NCBI GenBank assembly: GCA_034509495.1
Contig: CM067519.1
Span: forward strand, 25,099,434-25,163,433
Length of the DNA stretch: 64,000 nt
Origin: Acestrorhynchus altus
Taxonomy: Eukaryota > Chordata > Actinopteri > Characiformes > Acestrorhynchidae
Reading direction: 5' to 3'
Below the pieces are notes generated by a model. It made no database searches. It saw only the letters and a list, made by a program, of their open reading frames with translations, and was not told the DNA's origin. Below, in pieces: positions 48,701 through 59,300 of the stretch. Within the stretch, counting starts at the first letter, position 1. Every line of letters starts with the position of its first letter. The translations under genes and the position numbers were made by a program.

Positions 48701-51486
48701 GAGGAGCAGCTTTACTGGCTGAGCTCAGGTACTGAGAAGACAGCTGGGTGAAGCGGTACTGAAGCTGAGACAGACTGTCTGCTGGGATGTCTTTGGCCAT
48801 GCTGGAGTAGGTCTCCAGGAACCGGTTTACCTGAAATGATCACAGAAAACAGCAAGCACTTCATTTCCATTCCATTCCAACAACTCCTTCTTGGTGCACT
48901 ATGTTCTCTATGTTCTTTCATCTTCATTTAAGCTACATTTAAGTTCCTGCAAAACTCAGGATCAGAGTAACCTACAGATACGACGCACATCATAAAGGAA
49001 TTATCAGTGAGTAAAACTTCAGCTCATTTCTGATTCATCGGTTCTCCAAAACTCACCTGCTTGACATTGATCCACAGCGCCTCTGCCTGGCTGAGGCCTG
49101 AAAGTGCACCCAAAGAGCTGCTGAATGGGAAAAGGGGCAGAAGAACCTGTCCCACACTGCTGTACGGAATGGGCACCCCCAGCAGCAGGGCAAGGGTAGG
49201 CACTAAATCAGTCTGGGGCACCACCTCTGGCTCCACCTGAAGAGATTCCACACAGATACAGTCAGTCTTCTCCACAAATACTGAAAGACCAAGATGTGCA
49301 GGTCACTAGACACATCATGCTCAGTGGTTCCCAACCCTGGTCCAGGAGGATCACCTGTTCTTCCCATTTTAGTTTGCACCCTGTTCCCATCACACCCGAT
49401 CCAGCTAATAAGCTAGCAAACAAACCTAACTGACACTGACTTCCACTGAACGTTAAGAAGGTTTTCACCTTCTTCTGTAAAGCTCCTTTTTTGGAGATAC
49501 AAGGTTTTGCATGACAGTGATGATTAACTAAGAATGGTGAAAATTTGGCTTGGGCTAGTGCCAGGTGGACCAGTCTCTCACCTGTGAGCCGGGAGCTGGG
49601 AACAGAGGGGATCCGCTGTAGAGGAAGAGAGCAGCATCAGTCTCCTTCTGGCTCTCTCCACCATGATCTCCTGTATCTGTCATTCCATGGTCTCCCATCA
49701 CCACCAATAGAGTGTCGTTCTGCAGCCGCTTAATCACTGACCTGGGGTCAGAAATGAAGTAACAGAGACCGCTTTACCAAACCTATGGAATGTTTATGGG
49801 ATATTTCTAACTGGTTAGACAATTATTCATTGCAACACATCTTGGACTCTCTGGTCACCAGATTTATCAACAAGTTATGGGACCAGCTGAGACACCAGCT
49901 TCAACAACCTTCGTGCCCAGCTGCAGGACACCATACAGAAACTCTAGGCCTCCAGTGGTGTTAACACTGACCTGATCACTCCGTCCATCTGCGTGAGCTT
50001 CTCCGCCATGGCAGGATGGTCGGGGCCGAACCTGTGTCCACAGTGATCCACGCCCAGAAAGTGAGCGATGAGCACATCCCAGTCGTCTCCTTCCACTGTG
50101 AGGGAGAAACAAGGCTGTTTAGTTTGTCCACTAAAGCATTCTTCAGCACAACTGTAACACTGTGGCAAAACCTTCAGACTGGTGTCCATACTGTCCATGC
50201 TTCTAGAGCAGAAAAACAAGGGAAACCCTAGATTTGTTGGACCACCAGTTTTGTTGGTCCTGGCATAAAGGATGATATAGAGTAGTAATCATTTACAACA
50301 CCATCGTAGTGATAATGGATGAGGACCACAGCTGGTGCACCAACACCATGGTAGTGATAATGGACAAGGACCACAGCTGGCACGCCAACACCATGGTAGT
50401 GATAATGGACAAGGACCACAGCTGGCGAATCAACACCACGGTAGTGATAATGTACAAGGACCACAGCTGGCGAACCAACACCAAGGTAGAGATAATGGAC
50501 AAGGACCACAGCTGGTGCACCAGCACTAACATTTTTTGGGGTTTACCTGCCACAGATACTCACTGGTGGGGAAGATGTTCTGGAGGATTCCATTGTCCAC
50601 AGTGTGCAGATCTTTCACGTTGAAGGAAGGAAAGGGGAGAGAGCGGTGGAACTTTCTAGGGAAAAGGCTGACCCATGTGTCATCTCCCATGAAGACCACC
50701 CGCTTGCCTTCACACAAAACAATAAAGGAGGACCATCAGCCTGAAGACAAGCTGGATTAATACAGAAGGTCTTACATTAAACTCTAGCCTGGTTTATACA
50801 ATCTGATTAGATACCGTGAAGCGGTTTCTGCTCTAGACTTAGCTACATGCTCCAACTGACTGCTCTTCTGGAGTAAAATAAATATATCATGAAATACCAA
50901 CTTCAAACTGAGCAGATGTTCAGATCAGTCACATCACAATATTCATCCAAAGCCGTTCTTTTATGACCCGTTATCTCTCAATACCGTTACGACACCCCAA
51001 CTCACCCGCCTGACCCAGCTGGTGGACAAGGTTATCCTCCAGCACGGCACTGGAGGCGAAGTTGTTTCCCACGTCGATGAAGGTGGGCAGGGAGCCTGTG
51101 GTGAATCCTTTGATTCTCTGCATGGTGGTGGTGGGCGGGTCGGCCCTAAAGGTGTACAGCCTGGATTGGGCTGGTCGAGACGAAGCCATCTCGTCCAGGA
51201 TGGGCAGTTTGTTCTCGAAGGCTCTGGGTGAGGTGTTCCCTGGGTCATAGCGAGCAAAGTCAGCCTTCAGGGCGTCGATGATGAGAACGATGGCCCTGCG
51301 GAAGCGAGGCTCCTTCAGGCAGAAATCTCCCCTCACGTCAGCTCCTGGAGTTAAGACGTCCGCACAGCTGCTGGTCCTGTTGACCTCCAAGCGCACCAAG
51401 AGGAAACCTCCAACGAAGAGGAAGATTCCCACATAAAATATGAAGCAGAGCCACAGGAGGAGGGCCAGGATAGGCAGCCTCTTCAT
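42117..51486 (-). CDS. pigo: GPI ethanolamine phosphate transferase 3 (PIGO), 12 coding exons
   Basis: Joined exons 51486-51006, 50707-50564, 50095-49972, 49741-49582, 49236-49057, 48830-48355, 48165-47551, 47366-46903, 46590-46387, 45053-44872, 43676-43606 and 42246-42117 give 3,231 nt, 1,076 residues (human protein about 1,089). It acts in the ER membrane, adding ethanolamine phosphate to the third mannose of the GPI precursor, the bridge later joined to protein; PIGF is the known partner. Seen: an N-terminal membrane anchor (residues 8-30) and an alkaline-phosphatase-like luminal domain with V-L-I-I-D-A-L (Asp71), D-P-P-T-T-T-M (Thr119-121, likely nucleophile region), F-M-G-D-D-T-W, H-F-L-G-V-D-H-C-G-H (Asp225, His229) and G-D-H-G-M (Asp267, His268). 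A multi-pass hydrophobic C-terminal half follows from about residue 430. All junctions are GT-AG and in phase, with no frameshift, so the gene appears intact. Confidence 0.96.
42340..42490. mobile_element. terminal-repeat fragment in PIGO intron 11
   Basis: GGGCAAAAGTATTGAGACAC followed by family internal sequence CTTTTGTTGGAGTCAATTTA. Confidence 0.5.
43548..43592. repeat. (GT)n downstream of PIGO exon 11
   Basis: About 22 units; (CA)n in the transcript, starting about 14 bases past the donor. Confidence 0.95.
43606..43676 (-). CDS. pigo: PIGO coding exon 11
   Basis: Acceptor GTATACAG|GTG, donor CCCAA|GTGAGTG. Residues 1011-1033, including R-R-H-L-M-V-W-K-V-F-A-P. This 71-nt exon also lies between a long (UG)n tract upstream and a (CA)n tract downstream. 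Confidence 0.92.
43709..43790. repeat. (CA)n upstream of PIGO exon 11
   Basis: About 40 units; (UG)n in the transcript, ending about 32 bases before the exon. Confidence 0.95.
44826..44870. repeat. (GT)n abutting the PIGO exon 10 donor
   Basis: About 22 units; (CA)n in the transcript. The donor GT is directly followed by ACACAC. Confidence 0.95.
44872..45053 (-). CDS. pigo: PIGO coding exon 10, bracketed by (UG)n and (CA)n
   Basis: Acceptor TGTCTCACTAG|TC, donor GCACAG|GTACAC. Residues 950-1010, including V-G-C-P-L-L-L-F-W-P and M-E-M-R-L-R. In transcript sense a (UG)n tract ends about 8 bases before the exon and a (CA)n tract starts at the donor. The exon is 182 nt, so skipping it would shift the frame. 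Confidence 0.92.
45061..45114. repeat. (CA)n abutting the PIGO exon 10 acceptor
   Basis: About 27 units; (UG)n in the transcript, replacing most of the usual pyrimidine tract. Confidence 0.95.
45141..45815. mobile_element. full-length GTATTGGGACAC-family element in PIGO intron 9
   Basis: Left end GGGCAAAAGTATTGGGACAC, right end GGTGTCTGCAAACGTTTGAA...GTGCA, as in the copy at 25035 but inverted. It has an inner (TG)n expansion at 45669-45733. The long open frames here are non-coding artefacts. Confidence 0.65.
46387..46590 (-). CDS. pigo: PIGO coding exon 9
   Basis: Acceptor CCTCCTCAG|AT, donor TTTGCAG|GTAGG. Residues 882-949; contains A-A-F-V-G-F-P-Q-G-H and N-T-F-A-S-H-I-L-F-A, near-identical to other PIGO proteins. 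Confidence 0.93.
46705..46716 (-). promoter_or_regulatory. CTCF-core-like motif in PIGO intron 8
   Basis: The minus strand reads GTAGATGGCGCT, which fits the 12-base core SYAGRKGGCRSY. Single motif hits are weak evidence of occupancy. Confidence 0.25.
46903..47366 (-). CDS. pigo: PIGO coding exon 8
   Basis: Acceptor CTGTTTAG|T, donor TCCA|GTAAGC. Residues 727-881; contains the family stretch around L-D-P-L-T-V-F-L-K and several membrane helices. Confidence 0.92.
47551..48165 (-). CDS. pigo: PIGO coding exon 7
   Basis: Acceptor CCTGCAG|CTC, donor ATCAG|GTCGGT. Residues 522-726, multi-pass membrane region, the longest coding exon (615 nt). Confidence 0.93.
48355..48830 (-). CDS. pigo: PIGO coding exon 6
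   Basis: Acceptor ATTTCAG|GTA, donor ATCAG|GTAGG. Residues 364-521: the linker after the catalytic domain, then the first C-terminal membrane helices. Confidence 0.93.
48955..49000. repeat. fragment of the AGGATCAGAGTAACCTACAG family in PIGO intron 5
   Basis: CTCAGGATCAGAGTAACCTA followed by CAGATACGACGCACATCAT. Confidence 0.5.
49057..49236 (-). CDS. pigo: PIGO coding exon 5
   Basis: Acceptor CTCTTCAG|GTG, donor AAGCAG|GTGAGT. Residues 304-363, including D-L-V-P-T-L-A-L-L-L-G-V-P-I-P, conserved in the family. Confidence 0.93.
49319..49430. mobile_element. hAT-type MITE fragment in PIGO intron 4
   Basis: TCAGTGGTTCCCAACCCTGG resembles the end of the 34280 element; the opposite end is lost. 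Confidence 0.5.
49582..49741 (-). CDS. pigo: PIGO coding exon 4
   Basis: Acceptor ACCCCAG|GT, donor TCACAG|GTGAGA. Residues 250-303 with G-D-H-G-M and G-D-H-G-G. Confidence 0.93.
49972..50095 (-). CDS. pigo: PIGO coding exon 3
   Basis: Acceptor CCCTCACAG|TG, donor ATCAG|GTCAGT. Residues 209-249 with the D-H-C-G-H metal-binding motif. Confidence 0.93.
50297..50527. repeat. 45-bp minisatellite in PIGO intron 2
   Basis: About five units of GTAGTGATAATGGACAAGGA then CCACAGCTGG...CAACACC. A unit length divisible by three keeps several frames open on both strands without coding meaning. Confidence 0.95.
50564..50707 (-). CDS. pigo: PIGO coding exon 2
   Basis: Acceptor TGTGAAG|GC, donor ACCA|GTGAGT. 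Residues 161-208, including F-M-G-D-D-T-W and the conserved S-F-N-V-K-D-L-H-T-V-D-N-G stretch. Confidence 0.93.
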
Positions 51487-51487
51487 T
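51006..51487 (-). CDS. pigo: PIGO coding exon 1
   Basis: The acceptor CATTACAG lies one base before the ATG (51486-51484), so a non-coding exon precedes it. Donor GCGG|GTGAG. Residues 1-160: membrane anchor, Asp71 metal site, T-T-T catalytic segment. Confidence 0.93.
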
Positions 51488-52139
51488 CTGTAATGGAAGG
51501 GAAAGCAGAGAAGGAGCGAATCGATCATTGCTGTGAGGGATTGATTGCATCAGTCTACAGTTATACAAACTCCATGAACATATAAATGTTTGTTTGAAAA
51601 CCTTCAAGAGGATTTCCACCATTCATGACCAGCCCACCAGTATAACCAGCTTGGAGAAGCTTTGCATGCCAATAGACCAGGTAGTATACACAACTTAAAT
51701 GAAAACATACACTATGCTGGTCAACCAGCTTGACCAGCTTGCTTACCAGCATAGGGTTTGTTTTTCCCCAGAACAACCAGCTTTTTAACCACCTCGACTA
51801 TCAAGAACAAGATTAGACCATCTGAAACCAGATACCAGCTCAAACTTAAACCCGGCAGGGATATAAACTGGTAGGTATGGAGAGTAAATAAGATGACCAC
51901 TAGTTTGTAATCACTCATTACAGGTCTGTAGACATTCAGAAAAAAATGGTTAAATTGGTGTCCAGATACAGGGTGGGGAAAATAGTTGACCCAATGGGTG
52001 AACATAGCTAACAGAGTCTTCTCCACTACTGGTTCCAGTTTAAGTTCTGACCAGTGAGTGAAGCGTGAACAGACACAGGTTTGGTTCAAATAGGTGTGTT
52101 CAGGATTACTGTTATAACTACAGTCTGACTTTAGTCTGG

Positions 52140-52185
52140 AGACTCTCTCTCTGTCTGTGTGTGTGTGTGTGTCTCTCTCTCTGAA

Positions 52186-52223
<38 letters not shown>

Positions 52224-52485
52224 TCTCTCTCTCTCTCTCTGTGTCTCTTTCTGATTGTCTTTCTCTCTCTGTCTGTGTCTATCTTTCTCTCTGAATGTTT
52301 GTCTCTTTCTGTTTGTGTCTGTGTGTGTCTCTGTGTCTGTGTCTCTCTCTCTCTGTTTGTGTGTCTCTCTCCCTCTCTGTCTGTCTGTGTCTCTCTCTCC
52401 TTCTGTCTGTTTGTGTCTCTGTCTCTGTGTGAGTCTGTCTGTGTCTCTCGCCCTCTCTCTGTTTGTGTCTCTGTGTCTGTACTGA
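52140..52485. repeat. (TCTC/TCTG/TGTG)n low-complexity tract
   Basis: Pyrimidine-rich, GA-rich on the PIGO sense strand, starting at the proposed first-exon donor and filling part of the first intron. Confidence 0.9.
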
Positions 52486-52486
52486 C

Positions 52487-52680
52487 CTTGCTCAGCTGTT
52501 GGTCCTCTCTGTCTCTGTCTGTCTCTCTCTCTCAGTCTGAAGTGCTGAAAGCTCTCTCAGTGAGGGTCCACAGCCTCATCAGCTCCGAGTTCAGCTCCTA
52601 AACGGCTCTGGTTCAGTCCTGTCCTCCTCACTGTCCTCCTCACTGCCCGCTGTCCAGCTCCGCCGCCATGCGCCCCTTTC
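52487..52680 (-). other. pigo: probable non-coding first exon and promoter-proximal region of PIGO
   Basis: The coding exon begins with an acceptor one base before the ATG, so a 5' untranslated exon is required. This GC-richer block is the best candidate upstream and ends in a good donor, GCAAG|GTCAGT. It contains two short upstream reading frames, 52669-52640 (9 codons) and 52579-52532 (15 codons). The 5' boundary is a guess. Confidence 0.5.
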
Positions 52681-52895
52681 CCTCAACACACCGGAGTGTC
52701 AAAATAAAAGTCCCATCGGAAGGATCCACATTAATATTACTTTATTAGGAACTTTTTATTTATTTGTTTGTTTGTTTTTATTTGTTTCTTTGTTTGTTTA
52801 TTGCGTCGGTTGAATACACACATTAATAACAAAGAATAAAAACAGTTCCATTTAGTTTTTAAAATTTGTTGACCATTTAATTCACCAATAATGTC

Positions 52896-52897
<2 letters not shown>

Positions 52898-52946
<49 letters not shown>
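52898..52946. repeat. (ATT)n microsatellite
   Basis: About 16 units upstream of PIGO; further degenerate ATT runs to 53340. Confidence 0.95.
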
Positions 52947-52947
<1 letters not shown>

Positions 52948-53365
52948 GTTAATGGTTTAGACATGTCTAATGTTGAGTGATTTCTGGCTTTCTGTAAAAG
53001 GAAGCTTTGTTATTGTTTTGAAAGGTCAGTAAAGGAGGAATGATTTAGTAAATGTAGTGAAAGAAAAGCTGAGCATATGATTCTTAGAGGACTTTTATTT
53101 TGGTTTTGCTTTAGTTCATTATAAAGATAAGTGGATGAAATATCACAAAAATATAACAATATAATAATATGCATATTAATAATAATAATTATTATTATAT
53201 TATTATTGTTTCATTATTGTTGTTTTTATTATTTATATTGTTATTGTTGTTATTGTTTTATTTTTATTTATATTTTTTAATATTGATTTAGTATTATTAT
53301 TATTGTTGTTGTTGTTGTTGCTGCTATTATTATTATTAATGGGTTCACATCTGATAAAGTCACTG

Positions 53366-54085
53366 GAGAGGCTGGTCCTCTAAGTGTATCCATGGAGCCT
53401 CTTCAGTTTGCTTACATGGCATCGGGGTGGATGATGCAGTCATCTATCTTCTACTCTCAGACAAGGTGGTCAGCAGCACAGGGGGCCCTCAAGGAACCAT
53501 CCTAGGGCTGTTTCTTTCTCTGGTGTCTGCAGAACCACCTCCAGATAAACACGAGAAGGAAGAAATAACTGGTGTTGGTGGTTTTCCGTAGGCACACCAC
53601 TCCATCTGTGAACATCCAGGGAATGGACACCGAGAGTGGACACTAACATGTACCTGGGTGTTCACTTAAACACCAAACTGGACTGCTCAGTTAACACCAC
53701 TGCACTTTACAGAAAAGGTCAGAGCAGACTCCACCTGATGAGGAAACTGAGGTCCTATGAAGTGCAGGACCTTCTTTGACACAGTGGTGGCTTCTATTAT
53801 CGTTCATGGTGTGGTCTGGTGGGGTAGCAGACAGCAAGATACTGAACAAATTATCCTGGGAAGACCCTTAGATCCGGTGCAGCTAGTGGGAGATAGAAGG
53901 ATGGTAGCCAAGCTGGAATCAATGCTGCAGACTCTCACCCCATGCATGAGACTCTGGCAACACTGGGCAGCTGCTTCACTCTTGAGTGTGAAAGAGTGGT
54001 ATCGCAGGTCCTTCCTACCTGCTGCTGTTAAAGACTGTACAACCAGCACTGCTCTCAGTGGCCCACGGACATAAACACAACTCCA
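53366..54085 (+). mobile_element. LINE reverse-transcriptase fragment (3' part)
   Basis: Pieces in shifting frames: Q-F-A-Y near 53400 followed by V-D-D-A-V-I-Y, M-K-C-R-T-F-F-D-T-V-V-A-S-I-I-V-H-G-V near 53760, V-G-D-R-R-M, and V-K-E-W-Y-R-R-S-F-L-P-A-A-V-K at the end. Same LINE type as at 37845. It sits between the STOML2 3' end and PIGO 5' end. Confidence 0.75.
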
Positions 54086-54663
54086 CACATTAGTTTTTCA
54101 ATACAACATAATGTGCAACACTTCATCTGCCCCCATGTAATCCTCTGCAATTTATGTGCATATACATTTTTGATTATAATTTTGTATAAAGGATAATCAT
54201 ATCAAACAATTCTTTCATTAGGGCAGAAAAGTGTGACTGCAATTCTGAAAATAGCCACTAGAGGCAGATTTCAATGCTATCAACAGAATGGGTCTGACAG
54301 TGAGGGGCTGAGAGTGGATACTACTGAAAAAAGTGGGGAAAAAAGGCAAGTTACTTGTGTTACAGCAATGGAGATTGTTATCTAGAACCTTGAATTTGTA
54401 GTAAATTTAGAGACCTGCTCTGTAAGGCCGAAACTCTTACAGACAGTCTTACAGAGCTGGAAAAATACAATAAATGGGTTCTCGACACAATTATCAGCAA
54501 ATAAGCAAACATCTGGGTTTATTGCAGAAGGGAAAATGCAGCAACTTTAGTTACTCCAACATAAAATGGTACAAAAGAAAGGGCGCACACACAAACACTA
54601 CCCTAACTCTCAACATCCCTACTGGAAAGTCACTTTAAATAACTTTGCTTTCTCTCATCACTC

Positions 54664-54669
54664 TTTATT
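54664..54669 (-). terminator. poly(A) signal of STOML2
   Basis: AATAAA on the minus strand, 138 bases past the stop codon, giving a compact 3' UTR of about 160 bases. Confidence 0.65.
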
Positions 54670-54806
54670 CAGTTGTCTCTCTCTACAACCAGCATTTCAG
54701 TGCGATCTTCAAGGTCCTCTCTGCAGGGATGGAATCTCCTCACGGGTTTGTACGCGTTAGTCCAGTCCTGAATCAGGTTATACGTCTCTGAATAAGACAG
54801 TGTGAT

Positions 54807-54947
54807 CTAATTGCTGGAGGTGGACTGCGAAGCTTGAGGGTCAGGCACTGCGTTCTCCTCTAGTTGAGCTTCTGCTGTTAAAGTGGTCACGTTCTCCAGT
54901 GCTTTTGGAGACTGTGTCTTGGCTAAACTCCCGTAAATTGCCATGGC
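54807..54947 (-). CDS. stoml2: STOML2 exon 10 and stop
   Basis: Acceptor CTCATTAG|GCC. Residues 317-362: A-M-A-I-Y-G-S-L-A-K then a divergent acidic/Ser-Thr tail ending S-S-N and TAG (54809-54807). Confidence 0.92.
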   Translation of the reverse strand, partial: AMAIYGSLAKTQSPKALENVTTLTAEAQLEENAVPDPQASQSTSSN

Positions 54948-56203
54948 CTAATGAGGAGAGAGAAGAAAAGCATGGGTTTAAATTTATTTTAAAATTAGAA
55001 TTGGTCCAAATATTAATGACTAATTAGCAACTGTGTTGTGATGTTTAAAGAGGCTGCATTTTTATATGTAGTTGAATTTCCTTCATACACAACAGAGAAA
55101 TTAGGGGTATTACACCAAACAGTTAACTATTAGAACCAGAGATCCACACTTTGCGGGCAGTTAAATGTCGTGAGGATCAGAGTAATCTACAGACTACCGA
55201 ACTACTCTCATCACCGTGTGATGAATTAAACTGGGTAAACTCACAAAAGCCAAAGGAGCTTCCAGTGCATGTTTACTGCTCTGTCCGCATGTACATGCTC
55301 AACCTGCATACAGATTCTGACTGACCCATTTACTGGGTTATGGAGGAAAATGAGAAGCAAGGGGCTGTTTGCTCTATTTCTAGTGTTCAGAGAGAGATGT
55401 AACAGAGATGTAAAGTGTTTTTCAGACCTATATTTAAACTCTCAGAACCTTCACACCACAAGTGAAGACAAATTTGAGCAGCCTATTATTCCCTGAAATA
55501 ATCTGAGGTGTGTGACCGTCTCCTATAAATTTGTTTCTACTATTTGGGGGCATAGAAGTAAAATTGGCCCAGGGTCCTAAAGGTTAACGAACAGTAGTTT
55601 GCAGTTAGTGTATGTTTGGGAAGGTAAGTTAGCCTGACCTGGGTGACCATACTGGAGATGTCTCCCGAGTTGGAGGGGAGGATGATGGTATTCGATTCCT
55701 TGGCCAGGTTGGAGAAGGCCGAGACGTACTGCTCGGCCACACTGAGGGATGCTGCAGCGTTTCCATTCTGTTCAGAAACACAGGCAATAATGTTTCTTCT
55801 TTTTCTCTGACATTAGAAATAAAGGGAACTGGAACACCAATACAGAACATACCTGTTCGGTCAGGGCATCAGACAGCAGTCTAATGGCCTTAGCTTTTGC
55901 CTCTGCTTTGGCCAAAACAGCATTCGCTTCACCTGTTACACAAACCCAATAGCAAATATCGCTCTGTAATTTACTGTATATGCACCCGAGGAGTCTTTAC
56001 TGCCACCCAGAGATGTTACAGACGTCCTGTACCTGCAGCTTTGTTGATCTGCTCTGCTTTCTCGGCCTCAGAAGCCAGAATCTGGGCCTGTTTGCGTCCT
56101 TCTGCAACATTTATATCCGACTCCCTCGTTCCTTCAGATTCCAGAACCGTGGCTCTCTTTTTCCGCTCTGCTTCCACCTGTACAGAAGTTACAAAAATCA
56201 TGA

Positions 56204-56265
<62 letters not shown>

Positions 56266-56267
56266 TA

Positions 56268-56329
<62 letters not shown>

Positions 56330-59300
56330 TTCTGGACTTTTTAAGCACAGAATAATGATCTGTGAAGTGGTTTGTCCAAGTAAGTGCTTTATTCTACTGT
56401 TATATAGTTAATTACAGGTTGCCAATCATTGTCCTCTGACTCTTGGATTTTGGATTGTAATTATGTCTGTGTTCCTTTCTTCGTCACACATATTAAAATA
56501 TTCTCCTGACAGAACCCTGGAAACATGGCAGCGCTGAGTAAAACAAGTTCCTCTTCTGCTTTATGAGTGAATATTTACATCAAAAACATTGGCATTCTCA
56601 CCACTTCAACTCGTCACACAATGTTTTATCATTTGAATCGCTGCTAAAATGATCTTGGATGTCCTCTGGGTCTGTTAGGAAACAGTTTACAGCTGGAGGT
56701 AATTAAACAACTCGAACCACAGAAAAACACAGGAGGACCTCAACTGAGTGCATGGCTCAGTCTCAAATCACTACACTATTGATCCAGTGAACTAATAAAC
56801 AGCCTTTATGCCCAAATACTGTATTATTTAAAAAGCAAAATTTATCCAGCTGCAGATTCCCGACTCCCTGCTTAACGATTAACGTCCAATTAGGGTGTAA
56901 AAACCGTTTATAATAGGGAGTGTAGAGATTTTGGTCCAAACTAACAGGTGTTTAGTGAAAAGGACTCATTACTGTGATTAAATAATCTCACCTGCATCTG
57001 CATGGACTCTTTAACACGTGGAGGAACGTGAATATCCTTAATCTCATATCGGAGGCAACGAATCCCCCACTCATCCGCTGCCTGGTTGATGGAGTGTACT
57101 ATGTTTGCATTGAGCGACTCTCTCTCCTGTGAGAAAAGGGGTAGAACAGGTTACTGTCATTATGTTACGAAACATTATGCATGTTTTCAGTACAGCCGTG
57201 TCATTCTACTGACCACTGGCTGCTAAGTGGTGCAGTGGAGACTGTCCATGATATAAGAACGACTGAAAGGCTGCATGACTCAGTAATAATGATGAGCAAT
57301 GTCTTAACCTCCTTTAAGTGACCCCCCCCCACCGGCCAGTCAGGCATGTTCACCCAGACTCTACCATGTTGAGCAGATAGGCAGGAGGAGTACTGCCCTG
57401 TGCTGTGGCCTCCTCATTAAAACCCATGATTTCATAAGAAACAGGTGTCTGGAGTGATCCAACATCAGCACCTGACCTCACTGATGCTCCAGTGATGCGG
57501 AATGAAATCAAAGCCTTCGCACAGCAATGTTCCAACCTCTAGTGTAAAGCTTTTCCCAAAGAGAAGAGGCTCTAATAAATTCCTTATTTTAACACTCAAA
57601 ACAAACAGGCGTTTCGTAGCTGCTTCTGTTGGAGCATTGGAGCTACGAGGTATTGGATGGGTGCTACTGGTGTTGCATGGGAACGGTTTCTATGAACAAC
57701 TGTGCCGACACATGGACAACGCTGGTGTGAAGCTATTACAGAAACAATCTGAAAGAAGGTTCCGATACCCTGAAGACTTTGTCCAGAGTGAGCTTTCCCA
57801 ATTCTGATCTCATTGTGGTCTGAGCCAGCTGGGTCACTGCATACTCTGGATCCTCAACTCCATAACTGGCCTGGACAGAGAAGGAAAGGAGCAGGATTAC
57901 GTAACTAATACAAGAGACTCTCGGAAAAACGTACCGTCTGAAACCACATACCTTAAAGGGGTCGAGTATCCGGAGGTATAAAACTCCATCTATCTGGAGC
58001 GTCACATTATCTGGAATGAAGAAGACGGCGTTCAAACTCAGGCAGGAGCTTTTTCATTAAACACTCCTGCTGCATGTGGTTCTGCCTCAGGCAGGTATGT
58101 AAAGGAGTGTGTGGTGAGGTGTGGACTGATTACAGGTAGAGTGAGGCAGCGTGAACATGTTTCCCCTGTTGCTCTATTAAGGCTCTCAGAGACTACTTTT
58201 GGGTAGTGTACCACTTGGTGGGAGACCAAGGCCAGACATGCCTCTACCCACACAGGTACCACACTGGACTGAGAGGAGCAATGGTCATTTTGACAAACTG
58301 TCTTCCGTTAAGGTTTATGATTATGTCATCGAATGCACACACAATAAACAGGACTGGTGACAAATCCAGGTTCTGATCTGGGGCACCGTCGTATACAACA
58401 GCCGGTCACCCCAGCAGTGATACGAGGGACATTAATAGCTCTGTGATTTGTGCGTCCATGTGTTGTCTCACACAGCAGGGCTTCAAACTGACATTTTTCA
58501 GCAGCAAGTGTCTCCAGATTGCAACACTTCCCAAACCTGCTTAGCCACCAGATTTGTCACCAATCAAGCATGTAGGATCTACAGGTCCAGCTGCAACATC
58601 TGTGGGTAAATGTGCTGCTGGACGCCGTGTGGAACCTGTAGGCCTCCATGCCCAAACATCTCCTCCTGTATCCAGACTAGAGGCCCAAGAGGATGCTAGA
58701 ACCTCCATTCAATTGTACCGTTTTCCACAATAAACGTTTCTTTCACTCTAATATTCTAATATCTCACATACTTCCTCATTGCATTCACGCTTTCAGATTC
58801 AGTTTCAGATTCAGTCACTCCAACAACTCCTCCTTGGTTTGTTACAGACTAATTTTCACAGGCCTTTAAAACTTTTGCAAGCATTTTTACTCACCAAGAG
58901 ATACAGCAGATTGCTCTGGGACATCAATGACGATTTCCTTCAAGCTCTGCACGTATCGGATTCTGTCCAATATGGGGATTAAGAAGTTCAGACCCTGAGA
59001 AATGAAGGTTAATTAAAACGCATGAACTGAAACATTCAGGGGAATTTCAGTTCAGTCCCTTCCCGTCGAAGCTCACAGACTTTGGTTAGGTGATGTGGGA
59101 AGCTGGTAGAAAATAAACGGACCCTAAAGCAATAAAATTGTTTTGTCTATTTGAAGTGTGAACTGGACGTAACGTACTGGCTCCAGGATCCGGTGGAAGC
59201 GTCCCATTCTCTCCACCACCCAGGCCTCCTGCTGCGGCACGAACAGAATGACCGTATTCATGGGGAGGCTGGAGGCCCAACGCTGCTGAGCCCGAGTCCC

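Noticed and set aside
50228..50623. Overlapping open frames on both strands within PIGO intron 2
   Set aside because: They come from a 45-bp tandem repeat (divisible by three). Reading from exon 2 into the intron meets a stop shortly after the donor.
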